Source: Solimonas sp040066175
GTDB taxonomy: Bacteria; Pseudomonadota; Gammaproteobacteria; Nevskiales; Nevskiaceae
Direction: 5' to 3'
NCBI RefSeq assembly: GCF_040066175.1
Contig: NZ_JBEAAM010000017.1
Span: 24,325 to 88,324, forward strand
DNA length: 64,000 bases
The translations under genes and the position numbers were made by a program. Below, one piece after another: positions 29,672 through 39,005 of this stretch; positions within the stretch are counted from its first letter, which is position 1; each line of letters starts with the position of its first letter. Below the pieces are notes generated by a model that did no database searches, was not told the DNA's origin, and saw only the letters and a list, made by a program, of their open reading frames with translations.

Positions 29672-30693
29672 GTGCGCACCTCTGCGCGCAGCGCTGCGGG
29701 CCGCGCGTCGTCGGCGACGAATGCGCGCAGCGCGGCGCGGGCGGCCGGATCGTCGCTCAGGCGCAGCGCGAGCACGGCGTGACGCAGGCGCGGACCGTCG
29801 TCCTCGATCATCACGAGGCGCGACAGCGCGCTCAGCGCGACCGCGTCCTCCGCGCGCGCCAGCGCCGCCGCGCTCGATGCGCCATCGGCATCGCCGAGCG
29901 TGTCGAGCAGATGCGTCCGCGCCGCCGGCTCCAGAACAACGAGCCGGCCCAGTGCGAGCCGCGCCGCCGAGCGGTAGCCGGCATCCAGCCGCGCGTCGGT
30001 CAGCACGGCCACGGCCGCTGCGGGCGCCAGCACCGCGTCGATGCCGGCGACCAGGCGCAGCCCTTCCGGGTCGGCGCGCTGTCGCAGCAGGTGCAGCGCC
30101 AGCTGCGGGTCCGCGCTGCGCTCGAACAGTGTGCGCTGCAGGCGCGGATCGGCGATGTCCGCGGCACGCAGCAGCGCCAGCTCGCGCGCATCGGCGCGCG
30201 CGGCGACGGCGGCCAGCGCTGCGGGCGCCGTGCCGCGCAGTGCGTCCACATCGGCGCGCGCCAGCGCGGCGCGCACCCGGGCCTCGTCGCGCGTCTGGTT
30301 CCAGCGCTGCAGCGTCGCCCGCGCCGCGCCGGCGACGGCGAAGGCCGGCATCTGGCGCGTGCGCTGCTCGGGATCGACCGGATCGGTCCAGGTCTGTGGC
30401 GCGTGGTCGAGCAGACCGGCGACGGCGGCGCGGGTCGCGTCGGCGGGCGCGGTGACTTCGCGCAGACGTTCGAGCAGGCGCAGCAGCCGCGCCTCGCTGG
30501 GCAGCGGCTCGACGACGCTCCGGGACTGCGCGTGCAGCAGTGCGCCGACCAGCGCCGCTTCGTCGGCGTAGGCCTTGGCCTCGATCGCGGCCGTCGCGGC
30601 CGCCGCTTCGACCTGCGCGCGCGGCACGTAGCCGGCCTGCGCGCCGCAGACGCACAGCGCGAGCGCCAGCGCGGTCGCAGCGCGCTTGAACAT
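29659..30693 (-). CDS. exported HEAT-like repeat protein
   Basis: A protein of 344 residues with a signal peptide (FKRAATALALALCVCGAQAG). The rest is Ala/Leu/Arg-rich helix with a HEAT/PBS-lyase-like rhythm (RLALGRLVVLEPAARTHLLDTL, LRHAVLALRLSDDPAARAALRAFVADDA). No enzyme motif is seen. The ATG at 30693 overlaps the pdxH stop (ATGA), and its own end overlaps the start of the M14 carboxypeptidase by 13 bases. The three genes therefore form a coupled run, and the protein may be a periplasmic scaffold for the peptidase. Confidence 0.8.
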   Translation of the reverse strand: MFKRAATALALALCVCGAQAGYVPRAQVEAAAATAAIEAKAYADEAALVGALLHAQSRSVVEPLPSEARLLRLLERLREVTAPADATRAAVAGLLDHAPQTWTDPVDPEQRTRQMPAFAVAGAARATLQRWNQTRDEARVRAALARADVDALRGTAPAALAAVAARADARELALLRAADIADPRLQRTLFERSADPQLALHLLRQRADPEGLRLVAGIDAVLAPAAAVAVLTDARLDAGYRSAARLALGRLVVLEPAARTHLLDTLGDADGASSAAALARAEDAVALSALSRLVMIEDDGPRLRHAVLALRLSDDPAARAALRAFVADDARPAALRAEVRTWLR

Positions 30694-31313
30694 CAAGGCT
30701 CCAGCCGCTCGATGCGCCAGCCGCTGCCGTCGCGCGTGTACTGCAGGCGGTCGTGCAGGCGGCCGAGCCGACCCTGCCAGAACTCGACGACGCGCGGCTC
30801 GACGCGGTAGCCGCCCCAGGTCTCCGGGAACGGAATCTCCTCACCGGCGTAGCGCGCGACGTTGTCGTCGTAGCGTCGGTCCAGCGCCTCGCGGCTGGCG
30901 ACGACCTCGCTCTGGCGCGAGGTGATCGCGCCGATCTGCGATTCGCGCGGCCGCAGGTAGAAGTACTGGCGCGAGATCTCGCGCGGCAGCCGTTCGATGC
31001 GGCCCTCGATGCGCACCTGACGCTCCAGCTTGTCCCACCAGAACACCAGTGCCACGTGCGGGTTCTGCGCCAGCTCGCGACCCTTGCGGCCGACGTAGCT
31101 GGTGTAGAACGTCAGGCCGCCGTCGTGGAAGCCCTTGAACAGGACGATGCGCGCCGACGGCCGGTTGTGCGCATCGACGGTCGCCAGCGTCATCGCCGTC
31201 GGCTCGTGCAGGCCGGCGCTCTCGGCATCGCCGAGCCAGCGGTCGAGCTGCGTCAGCGGGTCGGCGGCGAGATCGGCTTCGAGCAGGGGCGGGTTCTTGA
31301 TGTACTGGGGCAT
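30693..31313 (-). CDS. pdxH: pyridoxamine 5'-phosphate oxidase
   Basis: PdxH uses FMN and oxygen to oxidise pyridoxine or pyridoxamine 5'-phosphate to pyridoxal 5'-phosphate. The protein has 206 residues, close to the usual 210-218. Diagnostic stretches are PSARIVLFKGFHDGGLTFYTSY (FMN site), RKGRELAQNPHVALVFWW, QVRIEGRIERLP, the SQIGAITSRQS loop and the C-terminal RLHDRLQYTR substrate residues. No clear ribosome-binding site precedes the ATG at 31313. It is divergent from the acuI-like gene and coupled to the HEAT-like gene downstream. Confidence 0.96.
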   Translation of the reverse strand: MPQYIKNPPLLEADLAADPLTQLDRWLGDAESAGLHEPTAMTLATVDAHNRPSARIVLFKGFHDGGLTFYTSYVGRKGRELAQNPHVALVFWWDKLERQVRIEGRIERLPREISRQYFYLRPRESQIGAITSRQSEVVASREALDRRYDDNVARYAGEEIPFPETWGGYRVEPRVVEFWQGRLGRLHDRLQYTRDGSGWRIERLEP

Positions 31314-31406
31314 GGCAGGACGGCGGCGACTTGGTCCAAACTCCGGGCCTGCATTCTCGCGCCGCCGCTGCGCCTTGTCGAAACGACCCTCATCGAGCCA
31401 ACGACC

Positions 31407-32405
31407 ATGACCCGCTTCAAAGCGCTCCGCGTCCACGCCCAGGACAAGTCCACCGTCGCCCGCTTCGAGCAGCTCGGCCTCGACGACCTGTCGCCCGGCG
31501 ACGTCGTCGTGCGCGTCGCCTGGACCGGCATCAACTACAAGGACGCGCTGGCCGTCACCGGCAAGGGCCGCATCCTCAAGGGCTATCCGAAGGTGCCGGG
31601 CATCGACCTCGCCGGCACGGTCGAGTCCAGCGCCGATGCGCGCTACAAGCCAGGCGACCCGGTGCTCGTCACCGGCTGCAACATCGGCGAGGCGCTCGAC
31701 GGCGGCTACGCCGAAGTCGCGCGCCTGCCGGCGAGCATCCTCGTGCCGCTGCCGCATAACCTCAGTCTGCGCGAGGCGATGGCGATCGGCACCGCCGGCT
31801 TCACCGCCGCGCTGGCGCTGCGCCGCATGCTCGAAAATCACCAGAGCCCCGACATGGGACCGATCGCCATCACCGGCCCGACCGGCGGCGTCGGTTCGAT
31901 CGCCATCGACCTGTTCAAGCGCGCCGGCTTCACCGTGCACGCGATCACCGGCAAGGCCGGCGCGGCCGACGCCTACCTCAAGGCGCTGGGCGCGGACCAG
32001 ATCGTCGCGCGCCAGTCGCTGGAGATGGGCAAGCGCCCGCTCGAATCGGCGCTGTGGGGCGGCGCGGTCGATAATCTCGGCGGCGAGACGCTGGCCTGGC
32101 TGACGCGCACGACGCGGCCGTGGGGCAACATCGCCAGCATCGGCCTGGCGCAGTCGCACGAGCTGCAGACCACGGTGATGCCCTTCATCCTGCGCGGCGT
32201 GTCGCTGCTGGGCATCCACTCGGTCGAATGCCCGCGGCCGTGGCGCGAGGAACTCTGGGCCCGGCTGTCCGGCGAGTGGAAGCCGCGCATGCTCGACCGG
32301 CTGGTGACGCGCGAGATCACGCTCGAAGATCTGCCCGCCGCCTGCGAGGACCTCATCGCCGGCACGGTGCAGGGCCGCACGCTGGTGCGCGTCGCCGGCG
32401 GCTGA
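31407..32405 (+). CDS. acuI: acrylyl-CoA reductase-type MDR protein (AcuI/YhdH)
   Basis: An NADPH-dependent MDR reductase of 332 residues, the length of E. coli AcuI (YhdH, 324). It has NYKDALAVTGKGRILKGYP, PGIDLAGTVESS, the dinucleotide site ITGPTGGVGSIAIDL and DNLGGETLAWL, SVECPRPWR. AcuI reduces toxic acrylyl-CoA to propionyl-CoA. The start at 31407 is the natural family N-terminus (MTRFKALRV). It is monocistronic, divergent from pdxH and convergent with the DUF2834-like gene. Confidence 0.92.
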   Translation: MTRFKALRVHAQDKSTVARFEQLGLDDLSPGDVVVRVAWTGINYKDALAVTGKGRILKGYPKVPGIDLAGTVESSADARYKPGDPVLVTGCNIGEALDGGYAEVARLPASILVPLPHNLSLREAMAIGTAGFTAALALRRMLENHQSPDMGPIAITGPTGGVGSIAIDLFKRAGFTVHAITGKAGAADAYLKALGADQIVARQSLEMGKRPLESALWGGAVDNLGGETLAWLTRTTRPWGNIASIGLAQSHELQTTVMPFILRGVSLLGIHSVECPRPWREELWARLSGEWKPRMLDRLVTREITLEDLPAACEDLIAGTVQGRTLVRVAGG

Positions 32406-32409
32406 GCCG

Positions 32410-32859
32410 TCAGGCGGCGCTGCGCAGCAGCGTCACGGCGGTGTAGGCGAGCGTCAGGGCGGCGACGACGACCAGTCCCGCGACATCGGCCGGATGCAGC
32501 GTTCCGGCGCGGTCGCCGGGCTGTGCCGTGGCCAGCGCCCGCTCACGCAGGATCAGGAACACCGGCACGGTGACGCTGATCGCGACGAGGCTGCCGAACA
32601 GCAGGTACAGCCAGACGCCGCGCATGCGCAGCCGGCGCGCCTCCAGCACCATCCACACGAACACCGCCAGCACCAGGAAGAACAGGTCCGCGGTGATCGA
32701 GCGGCTCGCCGGATTCGCCAGCGTATCCGACCAGAACGCGCGGTTGGCCTCGACGAAACTGCCGCCGAGATAGGCGAGGTTGTTGCCCCAGGTGCCGACC
32801 AGCGCCAGCAGCGCGATCAGACCGTAGGCCACGCACAGCGCTTTGCGCGAAACAGTCAC
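32410..32859 (-). CDS. DUF2834-like four-helix membrane protein
   Basis: An inner-membrane protein of 149 residues with four hydrophobic segments (LCVAYGLIALLALVGTW, TADLFFLVLAVFVWMVLEA, VWLYLLFGSLVAISVTVPVFLI, VAGLVVVAALTLAYTAVTLL). The NNLAYLGG and FW...ANPASRSITADL pattern fits DUF2834. The GTG at 32859 is chosen because GGGGGAAAG lies just upstream; longer N-terminal readings lack support. Function is unknown. It is convergent with acuI and stands alone. Confidence 0.78.
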   Translation of the reverse strand: MTVSRKALCVAYGLIALLALVGTWGNNLAYLGGSFVEANRAFWSDTLANPASRSITADLFFLVLAVFVWMVLEARRLRMRGVWLYLLFGSLVAISVTVPVFLILRERALATAQPGDRAGTLHPADVAGLVVVAALTLAYTAVTLLRSAA

Positions 32860-32942
32860 TTTTCTTTCCCCCGAATTCAACGCGTGGCATTGCTTATGCC
32901 ACATCAGGAGGCGCGCCGCCTGCCGGTGCAAGCCGGCCTGTG

Positions 32943-34598
32943 TCAATCATCGATTGCCGCCAGTTCAGGACGCAGATTGCCGGCTGGTTCGAGCGACAGA
33001 TTGATCACCATTTGCACGAATGCCTGTACCTGCCGGTGCGCAAGCTCGTAGTCGGTGAACTGGCTGGTGACTTCGGGGATGCCGTGGTTGAGCAGATACA
33101 CCGGCCCGGTGATGTACTGGATATACGGCAGCTGCGCGATGTTGCGGTAGTACTGGCCCTCGCCGAACGGAAAGTCCTGCGGCAGCACCATGCTGCGATC
33201 GAACTGGTCGGCGAATCGCGTCGCTTCGGCGAGATAGGCGTCGGTGACGGGGGCGATCAGCACCTGCGGTTCGTTCAAGCCGGTTAGGCCCATCGCGCCG
33301 GGCGAATGCTCCAGCCATTCGCGAGCGCCGATGTGTTCGATCTCGATCACGCCGAGCACGGTCGGCAGCAGTTCGGCGAGATGCGCTTCGCAGTAGGCCT
33401 TGATACCGGCGCTGCCGGCAAAGTGGCCGCCGGTGAAGACGAAGCGCAGGCCGCGCGGCCGCTGTTCGGCGGGAATCCGCGCGAAATAGTCGATCATCGC
33501 CAGCATCGCCACTGGGCCGTTGTCCTCGATGGAATTGGTGCCGTCGGTGTGCGAACTGACGATCAGCTCCAGCGCGCTTTTGCCGGGCAGAACCGCAACC
33601 AGGTTGTTGGAGCTGCCGTCGTCCTGCACGGCTTCGACGCGCAGCTGCGCATACAGGGGCGCCGCTGTGGACAGGCGTTCCTTCAGCGCGGCGCCGGTGG
33701 CGCGGTCGACATAGACACCGGGGACGGTCGACCAGGATTCGGACGGCATGAAGAACGGGTGGTAGGTGCCGCGCGCCGCCTCTTGCGGATAGTCGAGGAC
33801 GCCGATCGCGCCAACGGCACCGGCAGCCTGCAGCGCCGACAGGATTTCCGGGACGAACAGCATGTCGAGGAACGGCCGTGCGTACGGCGTGGTCGGGCCC
33901 ATCGTGCCATCGCGATCGTTGACGTGCACGGCCAGGCTGGTCAGCGCGCCGATCGGCAGCGTCGGGCGGGGAACGTCGAAGAGCACGATCTTTCCGGCGA
34001 CGTCCTGGCTACCCAGCGCGGCCTGCAGCGTGCCGCCCGTGGTGCCCAGTTCGCCGGTGAGCAGCGCGAGCTGCTGCATGAATTGATCGAGGCCGCCGGC
34101 CGGGTCCTGGTTGTTCAGGCTGCTGACGAGAATGGCGCTGGCCGCGACGTTGCTCAGGCCGGCGACGTACACCACCTGCGCCTCGACCGGCGTCGCGCCG
34201 GTGACGCCGGCCTGCGGGATGTAGTTGGCGATCGCGACCGGCGACACGGCGTCGCCGTCGCGCGTCGCCAACTCGGCGCCAGCCGGAATCCAGCGCTTGA
34301 AGCTGTACGGCTCCAGGGTCACGTCCACGCCCATCGCCCGGATCTGCGCGGCAAGATGGCCGATATAGGCATGTTCGGCGTCGCTGCCGGTGGGCCGCAG
34401 GCCGCCGCCGAACTGATCGATCTCGCTTTGCCACTGGCGCAGCGTGTCGACGCCGACCAGCGCTGGCGGCAGCGCACCGTCCGGACCTGCGGGCGGATCA
34501 ATGCGGTCGCTGCCGCAGCCGGCGATGCCGAGCGCGGTCATCGCCACGGCCGATGCGGAAAGCAGGAAGTGTCGCGGCTGGGTTCTGTACTTCGTCAT
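32943..34598 (-). CDS. M28-family peptidase, lipoprotein
   Basis: A secreted peptidase-like protein of 551 residues. The signal ends in MTALGIAGC with Gly at +2, so outer-membrane anchoring is likely. A PA-type inserted domain lies at about residues 130-330. The M28 metal site starts at SSHTDGTNSIEDNGP (H350, D352, then E and D), followed by EIEHIG. M28 enzymes are zinc aminopeptidases or carboxypeptidases. It is the last gene of the run sulfatase, AraC, esterase, peptidase, 28 bases after the esterase. Confidence 0.88.
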   Translation of the reverse strand: MTKYRTQPRHFLLSASAVAMTALGIAGCGSDRIDPPAGPDGALPPALVGVDTLRQWQSEIDQFGGGLRPTGSDAEHAYIGHLAAQIRAMGVDVTLEPYSFKRWIPAGAELATRDGDAVSPVAIANYIPQAGVTGATPVEAQVVYVAGLSNVAASAILVSSLNNQDPAGGLDQFMQQLALLTGELGTTGGTLQAALGSQDVAGKIVLFDVPRPTLPIGALTSLAVHVNDRDGTMGPTTPYARPFLDMLFVPEILSALQAAGAVGAIGVLDYPQEAARGTYHPFFMPSESWSTVPGVYVDRATGAALKERLSTAAPLYAQLRVEAVQDDGSSNNLVAVLPGKSALELIVSSHTDGTNSIEDNGPVAMLAMIDYFARIPAEQRPRGLRFVFTGGHFAGSAGIKAYCEAHLAELLPTVLGVIEIEHIGAREWLEHSPGAMGLTGLNEPQVLIAPVTDAYLAEATRFADQFDRSMVLPQDFPFGEGQYYRNIAQLPYIQYITGPVYLLNHGIPEVTSQFTDYELAHRQVQAFVQMVINLSLEPAGNLRPELAAIDD

Positions 34599-34626
34599 GA
34601 GAATCCGTCCGGAATTGCGGATTGCG

Positions 34627-36006
34627 CTACGGCGCCGGTGCGATGGCTACCGTCGTCGAATACACCTGCGTGCCGGCGGCGTCGGCTTCGGGCGTGTACT
34701 GCTGAAACAGGTTTGCGCTGCCCAGCGGTACGGGGATCTGCAGCTGCCCCAGCGGGTCGGCGCGGATCAGTCGTGAATCCGCGCCGGCTTCATAGTTGCG
34801 GTCGATGCAATAGTCCATGCCCGGTTTGTAGAACGCCGGCGTCGTCACGAGAGCGCCGCCCGAACCGCTCAGGGTGAATCCGGCGGCGCTGGCAGCGCTC
34901 AATTCGCTGAACTCCAATACCGGGCGGTCGAGCGTGACCCGCCAGCCGAACACGCGGTAGTCCGCGCTGATGCTTCGATAACGGACCTGTGACGGCGCCG
35001 GCGCGGGATGGGTGAAGACGTCCATGAAGATCGGCAGGCTCAGTTCCAGGTCGCGGCGCCAGTATGTGTGGGCGTGACCGCCGGGGCCGTAGTCGTCCCA
35101 CAGGTGTGGATAGCCGAGGGCGTTCAGCGCCAGGTGCATGTTCGTGCTCTCCTCGTGCACGGTCATCTCGACCGGATCCACGGACTGGCTGCCGTTACCC
35201 GGCATGCCGTTGCCGGTTCGCAACTGAAGATTCAATCCGGCGAGGTTGGGCGCAAGGTCCACCGGATTGGACCCGCGCCAGCGCACTTCCTCGGATTCGC
35301 GAGGTCCCCAGACGGTTTCTGGCGTGACCGCCTGCTGCCCTACCACGTTGCTGTCCACCGCGCCGGAGAATGCCGCGGCAGCGGCGAACAGGTCAGGGTG
35401 GCGCGCGGCGTAGCTCATCGCGCCGAAGCCGCCCATCGAGAGGCCGGCGATAGCGCGACCTTCACGCGCTGCGACGGTCCGGTAGTGCGCGTCGATCCAG
35501 GGCACGAGCTGGGCGATGTGATAGGTCTCGTACATCGGGATACCGCCGAGGCCGTTGTTGTACCAGTCGCTGTAGAGCCCGACCGGGCCGCCGTCCGGCA
35601 TCACGACGATAAGGGGCAAGTCGGCCGTGAGCGCTTCCGCATCGAGCCGGTCGACCCAGACCTTGTAGTTGCCGACCGCGCCGTGCAGCAGATACAGCAC
35701 CGGATAGCGTTGGCTTGAGCCCTCGTACCCGGAGGGCAGCAGCACGCGAACGCGCGGGCTGCCGTAGATGGAGGTGTCCGGGTCGCCGTCGGCGGGCATC
35801 GCCGGCGTGCTGAACACAAGTTCCTGCAGGCGCGGACCGAGCTGCAGGGTTTCGACCAGCTCGAGCGGGTTGTCCGCGGGCGGAATGACGTCGGGCGTGT
35901 GCGGCCCGGTGTTGGCGCCGTTGCAGCCCGTGCCGCCCAGCAGCGCGGTCAGCGCCCAGGCCGCGGCGTAACGCGCCCGCAACAGCATCGATTTGGGATT
36001 GATCAT
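34627..36006 (-). CDS. esterase-D/antigen-85-like alpha/beta hydrolase, lipoprotein
   Basis: A lipoprotein hydrolase of 459 residues. The signal ends in TALLGGTGC (Asn at +2). The catalytic domain matches the putative esterase family (PF00756): VRVLLPSGYEGSSQRYPVLYLLHG, the oxyanion region VVMPDGG, and the nucleophile elbow GLSMGGFGAMSYAARHP (Ser190). The histidine is probably in GPGGHAHTYW. A C-terminal beta domain of ~110 residues follows. GGAGG lies just upstream of the ATG at 36006. Feruloyl-, acyl- or S-formylglutathione-type esters are all possible. Confidence 0.88.
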   Translation of the reverse strand: MINPKSMLLRARYAAAWALTALLGGTGCNGANTGPHTPDVIPPADNPLELVETLQLGPRLQELVFSTPAMPADGDPDTSIYGSPRVRVLLPSGYEGSSQRYPVLYLLHGAVGNYKVWVDRLDAEALTADLPLIVVMPDGGPVGLYSDWYNNGLGGIPMYETYHIAQLVPWIDAHYRTVAAREGRAIAGLSMGGFGAMSYAARHPDLFAAAAAFSGAVDSNVVGQQAVTPETVWGPRESEEVRWRGSNPVDLAPNLAGLNLQLRTGNGMPGNGSQSVDPVEMTVHEESTNMHLALNALGYPHLWDDYGPGGHAHTYWRRDLELSLPIFMDVFTHPAPAPSQVRYRSISADYRVFGWRVTLDRPVLEFSELSAASAAGFTLSGSGGALVTTPAFYKPGMDYCIDRNYEAGADSRLIRADPLGQLQIPVPLGSANLFQQYTPEADAAGTQVYSTTVAIAPAP

Positions 36007-36029
36007 GGCTCCTCCAGATCGGACACCTC

Positions 36030-36045
36030 ATACCTGTCTGGGTAT
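36030..36045. promoter_or_regulatory. inverted repeat upstream of the esterase gene
   Basis: ATACC (36030-36034), six bases, GGTAT (36041-36045) forms a symmetric site in the 53-base gap between the AraC gene and the esterase start. It may be an operator for the neighbouring AraC regulator or a small mRNA hairpin. Confidence 0.3.
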
Positions 36046-36059
36046 CCGGACCCGGAAGA

Positions 36060-36872
36060 CTATTCGCGTTCGCAGAGCATAACTTGAACGTAGTTGCTGT
36101 TGGCCAGCCGGGACGGCTGGATGCCGTAGAAGTTCTTGAAGGTGCGGGTGAGGTGGGACGAGTCGGAGAATCCGCAGGCCTGGGCGATCTCGGTGAGCGA
36201 ACGGCCGCCCTGGATCATCGCAACGGCCTGGCGCATCTTCATCCACAGCAGGAACTGGCTCATCGGCAGGCCGACCTGTTCGGTGAACAGGTGCGCGAGG
36301 CGCGACGGCGACAACCCATAGCGCTGCGCCAGCTCGGTCAGGTCGATGTCGACCAGTTGATGCTGGCGCAGGTAGCACAACAGATCCTGCACGCGTGCAT
36401 CGACGTGGCGGACTGGCGCGGGGCCGGCCAGGGTGTAGACGATCAGATTGCCGGCGGCCCGCGCGGCCAGGGCGTGCATCTCGCCATCGAGAAGTTTCAG
36501 GAGCTCCGGTCGATGGCGCAGGCAGAAGTCGGTCGGAAGCGTGGTTACCGGCCGGCCTTGCGCGACCGTGTCCAGGAGCCGGGCGTCGTTGCAGTCCGGG
36601 TCCAGGTTGAGGCTCAGGAACGGCGTGTCCGTTGCATCGATGCAGCGCAGCGCGCGCGGCGAGCACAGCGCCGCCCAGCAGGGCAGCGCGGACTTGCGCG
36701 GCAGGCGCAACAGGAAGGGTTTGTCGGTCAGCGCCAGCACGACATTCGCGGCATAGCGCCGCGTCATCGATCCCTTGAAATCGCGGCTGAGCCACAAAAA
36801 CCGGTCGTCCCACACATACAGCCTCGCGTTGGGCGTCCGCCCAGCTCCAGGGGCTACGCAGCCGCCGTTCAC
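36060..36872 (-). CDS. AraC-family transcriptional regulator
   Basis: A regulator of 270 residues. The C-terminal ~100 residues hold the two helix-turn-helix units: LTELAQRYGLSPSRLAHLF and the AraC signature SLTEIAQACGFSDSSHLTRTFKNFYGIQPS. The N-terminal half is a cupin-like sensing domain with no recognised ligand motif. The GTG at 36872 overlaps the sulfatase stop (GTGA), so the regulator is translated together with the sulfatase it may control. Longer upstream readings are Arg-rich shadow. Confidence 0.9.
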   Translation of the reverse strand: MNGGCVAPGAGRTPNARLYVWDDRFLWLSRDFKGSMTRRYAANVVLALTDKPFLLRLPRKSALPCWAALCSPRALRCIDATDTPFLSLNLDPDCNDARLLDTVAQGRPVTTLPTDFCLRHRPELLKLLDGEMHALAARAAGNLIVYTLAGPAPVRHVDARVQDLLCYLRQHQLVDIDLTELAQRYGLSPSRLAHLFTEQVGLPMSQFLLWMKMRQAVAMIQGGRSLTEIAQACGFSDSSHLTRTFKNFYGIQPSRLANSNYVQVMLCERE

Positions 36873-38824
36873 TTGCTGACGATCGCAAACCGGCCGTCCG
36901 GCTTGTCGAACAGGCTGAAGAAGCGCACCAGATCGACGCGGCTGCCGCGCACCGACAGCTCGTCGCCGAGCAGCATGTCGCCGACGCCGGCGTTGCCGAC
37001 CATCATCTTCAGGAACAGGTTCTTGGTCAGTTCCAGCGTCGCGTTGGCGGTCGGATCGCGCGCTGCGGCGCGGTGGTGCAGCACGCCGTTTTCCAGCCAC
37101 AGCACGTAGCTCTGTCCGGTGTCCTTGAGCACGAGATTGATCGACAGGCTGAGGTTGGCGGCGGCCGGGCCGTCGAGATTGCCGGCCATCGCGTCGAGGA
37201 AGCGCTCGACCGGCGTGTGCGCGAGCACGTCGAGCAGTTTCGTGCGATCGAGGCCACCGCTGTCGGGGATGCCATGGCGCAGTTCGCTGGCAGCCGTGAG
37301 ATAGCTGTTGCGCCAGGTCGCCGACTCGGCCACGTAGCCCATCTGCTCGTAGGTGTCGGCGAGCAGAGCGGCGGCGCCGTCCGCACGGGGCTGCGCGAAC
37401 ATCACGTGATTGAGCAGTTCCGCAGCCCAGCGGTATTCACCGCGCGCGTAGGCCTCGCGCGCGGTGACGATCACCTTCGCGGCGCCGCCCATCGCCTCGA
37501 CGTAGCGGCGCGACACGTCCTCCGGCGGCAGCGGGTCCAGGTGCGCGGGGTTGCCGTCGTAGATGCCGAGGTAGTGCTGGTACACGGCCTTGACGTTGTG
37601 GCGCAGGTCGCCGTAGTAGCCGCGCGTACCGAAGTAGCTGGCCAGCGAGTCCGGCAGTTTGACGCGCTCGGCGATCTGCGGCGCGGTGTAGCCGGCGTTC
37701 ATCAGGCGCACGGTCTGGTCGTGGGTGTAGCGATAGACGTCGCGGTGCTTGGTGATGAACTCGCGGATGCGCGCGGCTTCCCACACCGGCCAGTTGTGCG
37801 ACATGAACGCGACTTCCGCGCCGGCGGCGTGGTCGAGCGCCTGGTCGAGGTAGTTGCTCCACAGCAGCGTGTCGCGCACCTTGGCGCCGCGGATCGGCAG
37901 CAGGTTGTGCATGGTCTGCGCGAGGATCTCGGCGCCGCAATAGGCCTTCAGCTCCGGTATCGAGAAGGTCAGTTCCGCCGGCGCTTCGGAATGCGGCACG
38001 TTGTGGAACACGAAGCGGAGGCCATCGACGTCCAGTTCCTGCGTCGGCTGCGTGATGGTCTGGGTCGGGGTCAGGATGCCGAAGGTGCCATAGACGACGG
38101 CGCGGCCGAGGCCGGCATCGACCAGCCCGGTGGCCGAGCGCGGCAGCGAGCGGCCGAATTGATAGGTCGAGCGCCGGCCCATCGCGGTACCGACCAGTAC
38201 GTTCTCGCTGGTGGCTTCTTCGAGGAAGCCTTGCGGCGCGATGATCGGTACCCCGCGCGCCGCGGCTTCCTCGGCCGACAGCACGCCGAGCACGCCGCCG
38301 AAGTGGTCGATGTGGCTGTGGGTGAAGATCACCGCCGAAACGGGCTTGTCGCCGAGGTGTTTGCGCGCGAACGCGATCGCCGCGGCGGCGCTTTCCTTCG
38401 CGGTCAGCGGATCGACGACGATCCAGCCGGAGCGGCCGTCGATCAGCGTCATGTTGGCGATGTCGAAGCCGCGTAGCTGGTGGATGCCGTCACGGACCTT
38501 GAACAGCCCGACCTGGCCGTTGAGCTGGGCGTGGCGCCACAGGCTCGGATTGACGGTGTCGGGCGCCGGCCCCTGGATGTAGGTCCAGGCGTCGAAGTCC
38601 ATCAGCACCGACCCGTCGGCGCCGACGATTTTGCCTTGCGGCCGGGCGATCAGGCCGCGCGCGGCGTCGTCGAAGTCCTGGCGGTCGTCCAGCTTGAGGA
38701 CCTTCGCAAAGCTCGCATTGACTGCGCGTGTCGTGGCGGTCGCGTCGCCGCTGACGACCGGCTGCTGCGGCTTGCAGCCCGTTGTGCAGAGCAGCACCAC
38801 CGCCAGCCACGATCTGATGTTCAT
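36869..38824 (-). CDS. alkyl/aryl-sulfatase of the SdsA1/BDS1 type, lipoprotein
   Basis: A sulfatase of 651 residues with a lipoprotein signal (WLAVVLLCTTGC). It belongs to the metallo-beta-lactamase-fold alkylsulfatases, which hydrolyse alkyl sulfates such as SDS to alcohol and sulfate with two zinc ions. The motif HSHIDHFGG is at residues 169-177 (usual HSHxDH). Other ligands probably lie in FHNVPHSEAPAEL and AYCGAE. The helical dimerisation region and the C-terminal SCP2-like domain (LSLSINLVLKDTGQSYVLWLENG split over two strands) are present. It is first in the run with AraC, esterase and M28 peptidase. Confidence 0.93.
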   Translation of the reverse strand: MNIRSWLAVVLLCTTGCKPQQPVVSGDATATTRAVNASFAKVLKLDDRQDFDDAARGLIARPQGKIVGADGSVLMDFDAWTYIQGPAPDTVNPSLWRHAQLNGQVGLFKVRDGIHQLRGFDIANMTLIDGRSGWIVVDPLTAKESAAAAIAFARKHLGDKPVSAVIFTHSHIDHFGGVLGVLSAEEAAARGVPIIAPQGFLEEATSENVLVGTAMGRRSTYQFGRSLPRSATGLVDAGLGRAVVYGTFGILTPTQTITQPTQELDVDGLRFVFHNVPHSEAPAELTFSIPELKAYCGAEILAQTMHNLLPIRGAKVRDTLLWSNYLDQALDHAAGAEVAFMSHNWPVWEAARIREFITKHRDVYRYTHDQTVRLMNAGYTAPQIAERVKLPDSLASYFGTRGYYGDLRHNVKAVYQHYLGIYDGNPAHLDPLPPEDVSRRYVEAMGGAAKVIVTAREAYARGEYRWAAELLNHVMFAQPRADGAAALLADTYEQMGYVAESATWRNSYLTAASELRHGIPDSGGLDRTKLLDVLAHTPVERFLDAMAGNLDGPAAANLSLSINLVLKDTGQSYVLWLENGVLHHRAAARDPTANATLELTKNLFLKMMVGNAGVGDMLLGDELSVRGSRVDLVRFFSLFDKPDGRFAIVSK

Positions 38825-39005
38825 GCTCCGTCCCCCGCTGATGTCCGCAGTCGCCCGATCGCCTGGCCCCGCGCACAGGAACAGACCCCGGCGGTGGCCC
38901 GCTATGCCCCGTCACGGCGACTTGGGCGTAGTATGTATTCTCCAAGGGGCGTGCGCGCACGGGTGACCGCCGCGGCGTAGAGTCTGGATGCAGAGGTGCG
39001 GTGCG
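38825..39005. other. divergent intergenic region
   Basis: A 181-base gap between the sulfatase gene (minus) and the small flagellar-like gene (plus). It must hold both promoters. TAGAGT at 38978-38983 could be a -10 box for the plus gene; no clear -35 or operator is visible. Confidence 0.4.

Noticed and set aside
27776..30844. Reading the carboxypeptidase frame as a 1022-residue protein
   Set aside because: The first ~390 residues are Arg/Ala-rich shadow of the HEAT-like gene; a signal peptide begins exactly at 29671.
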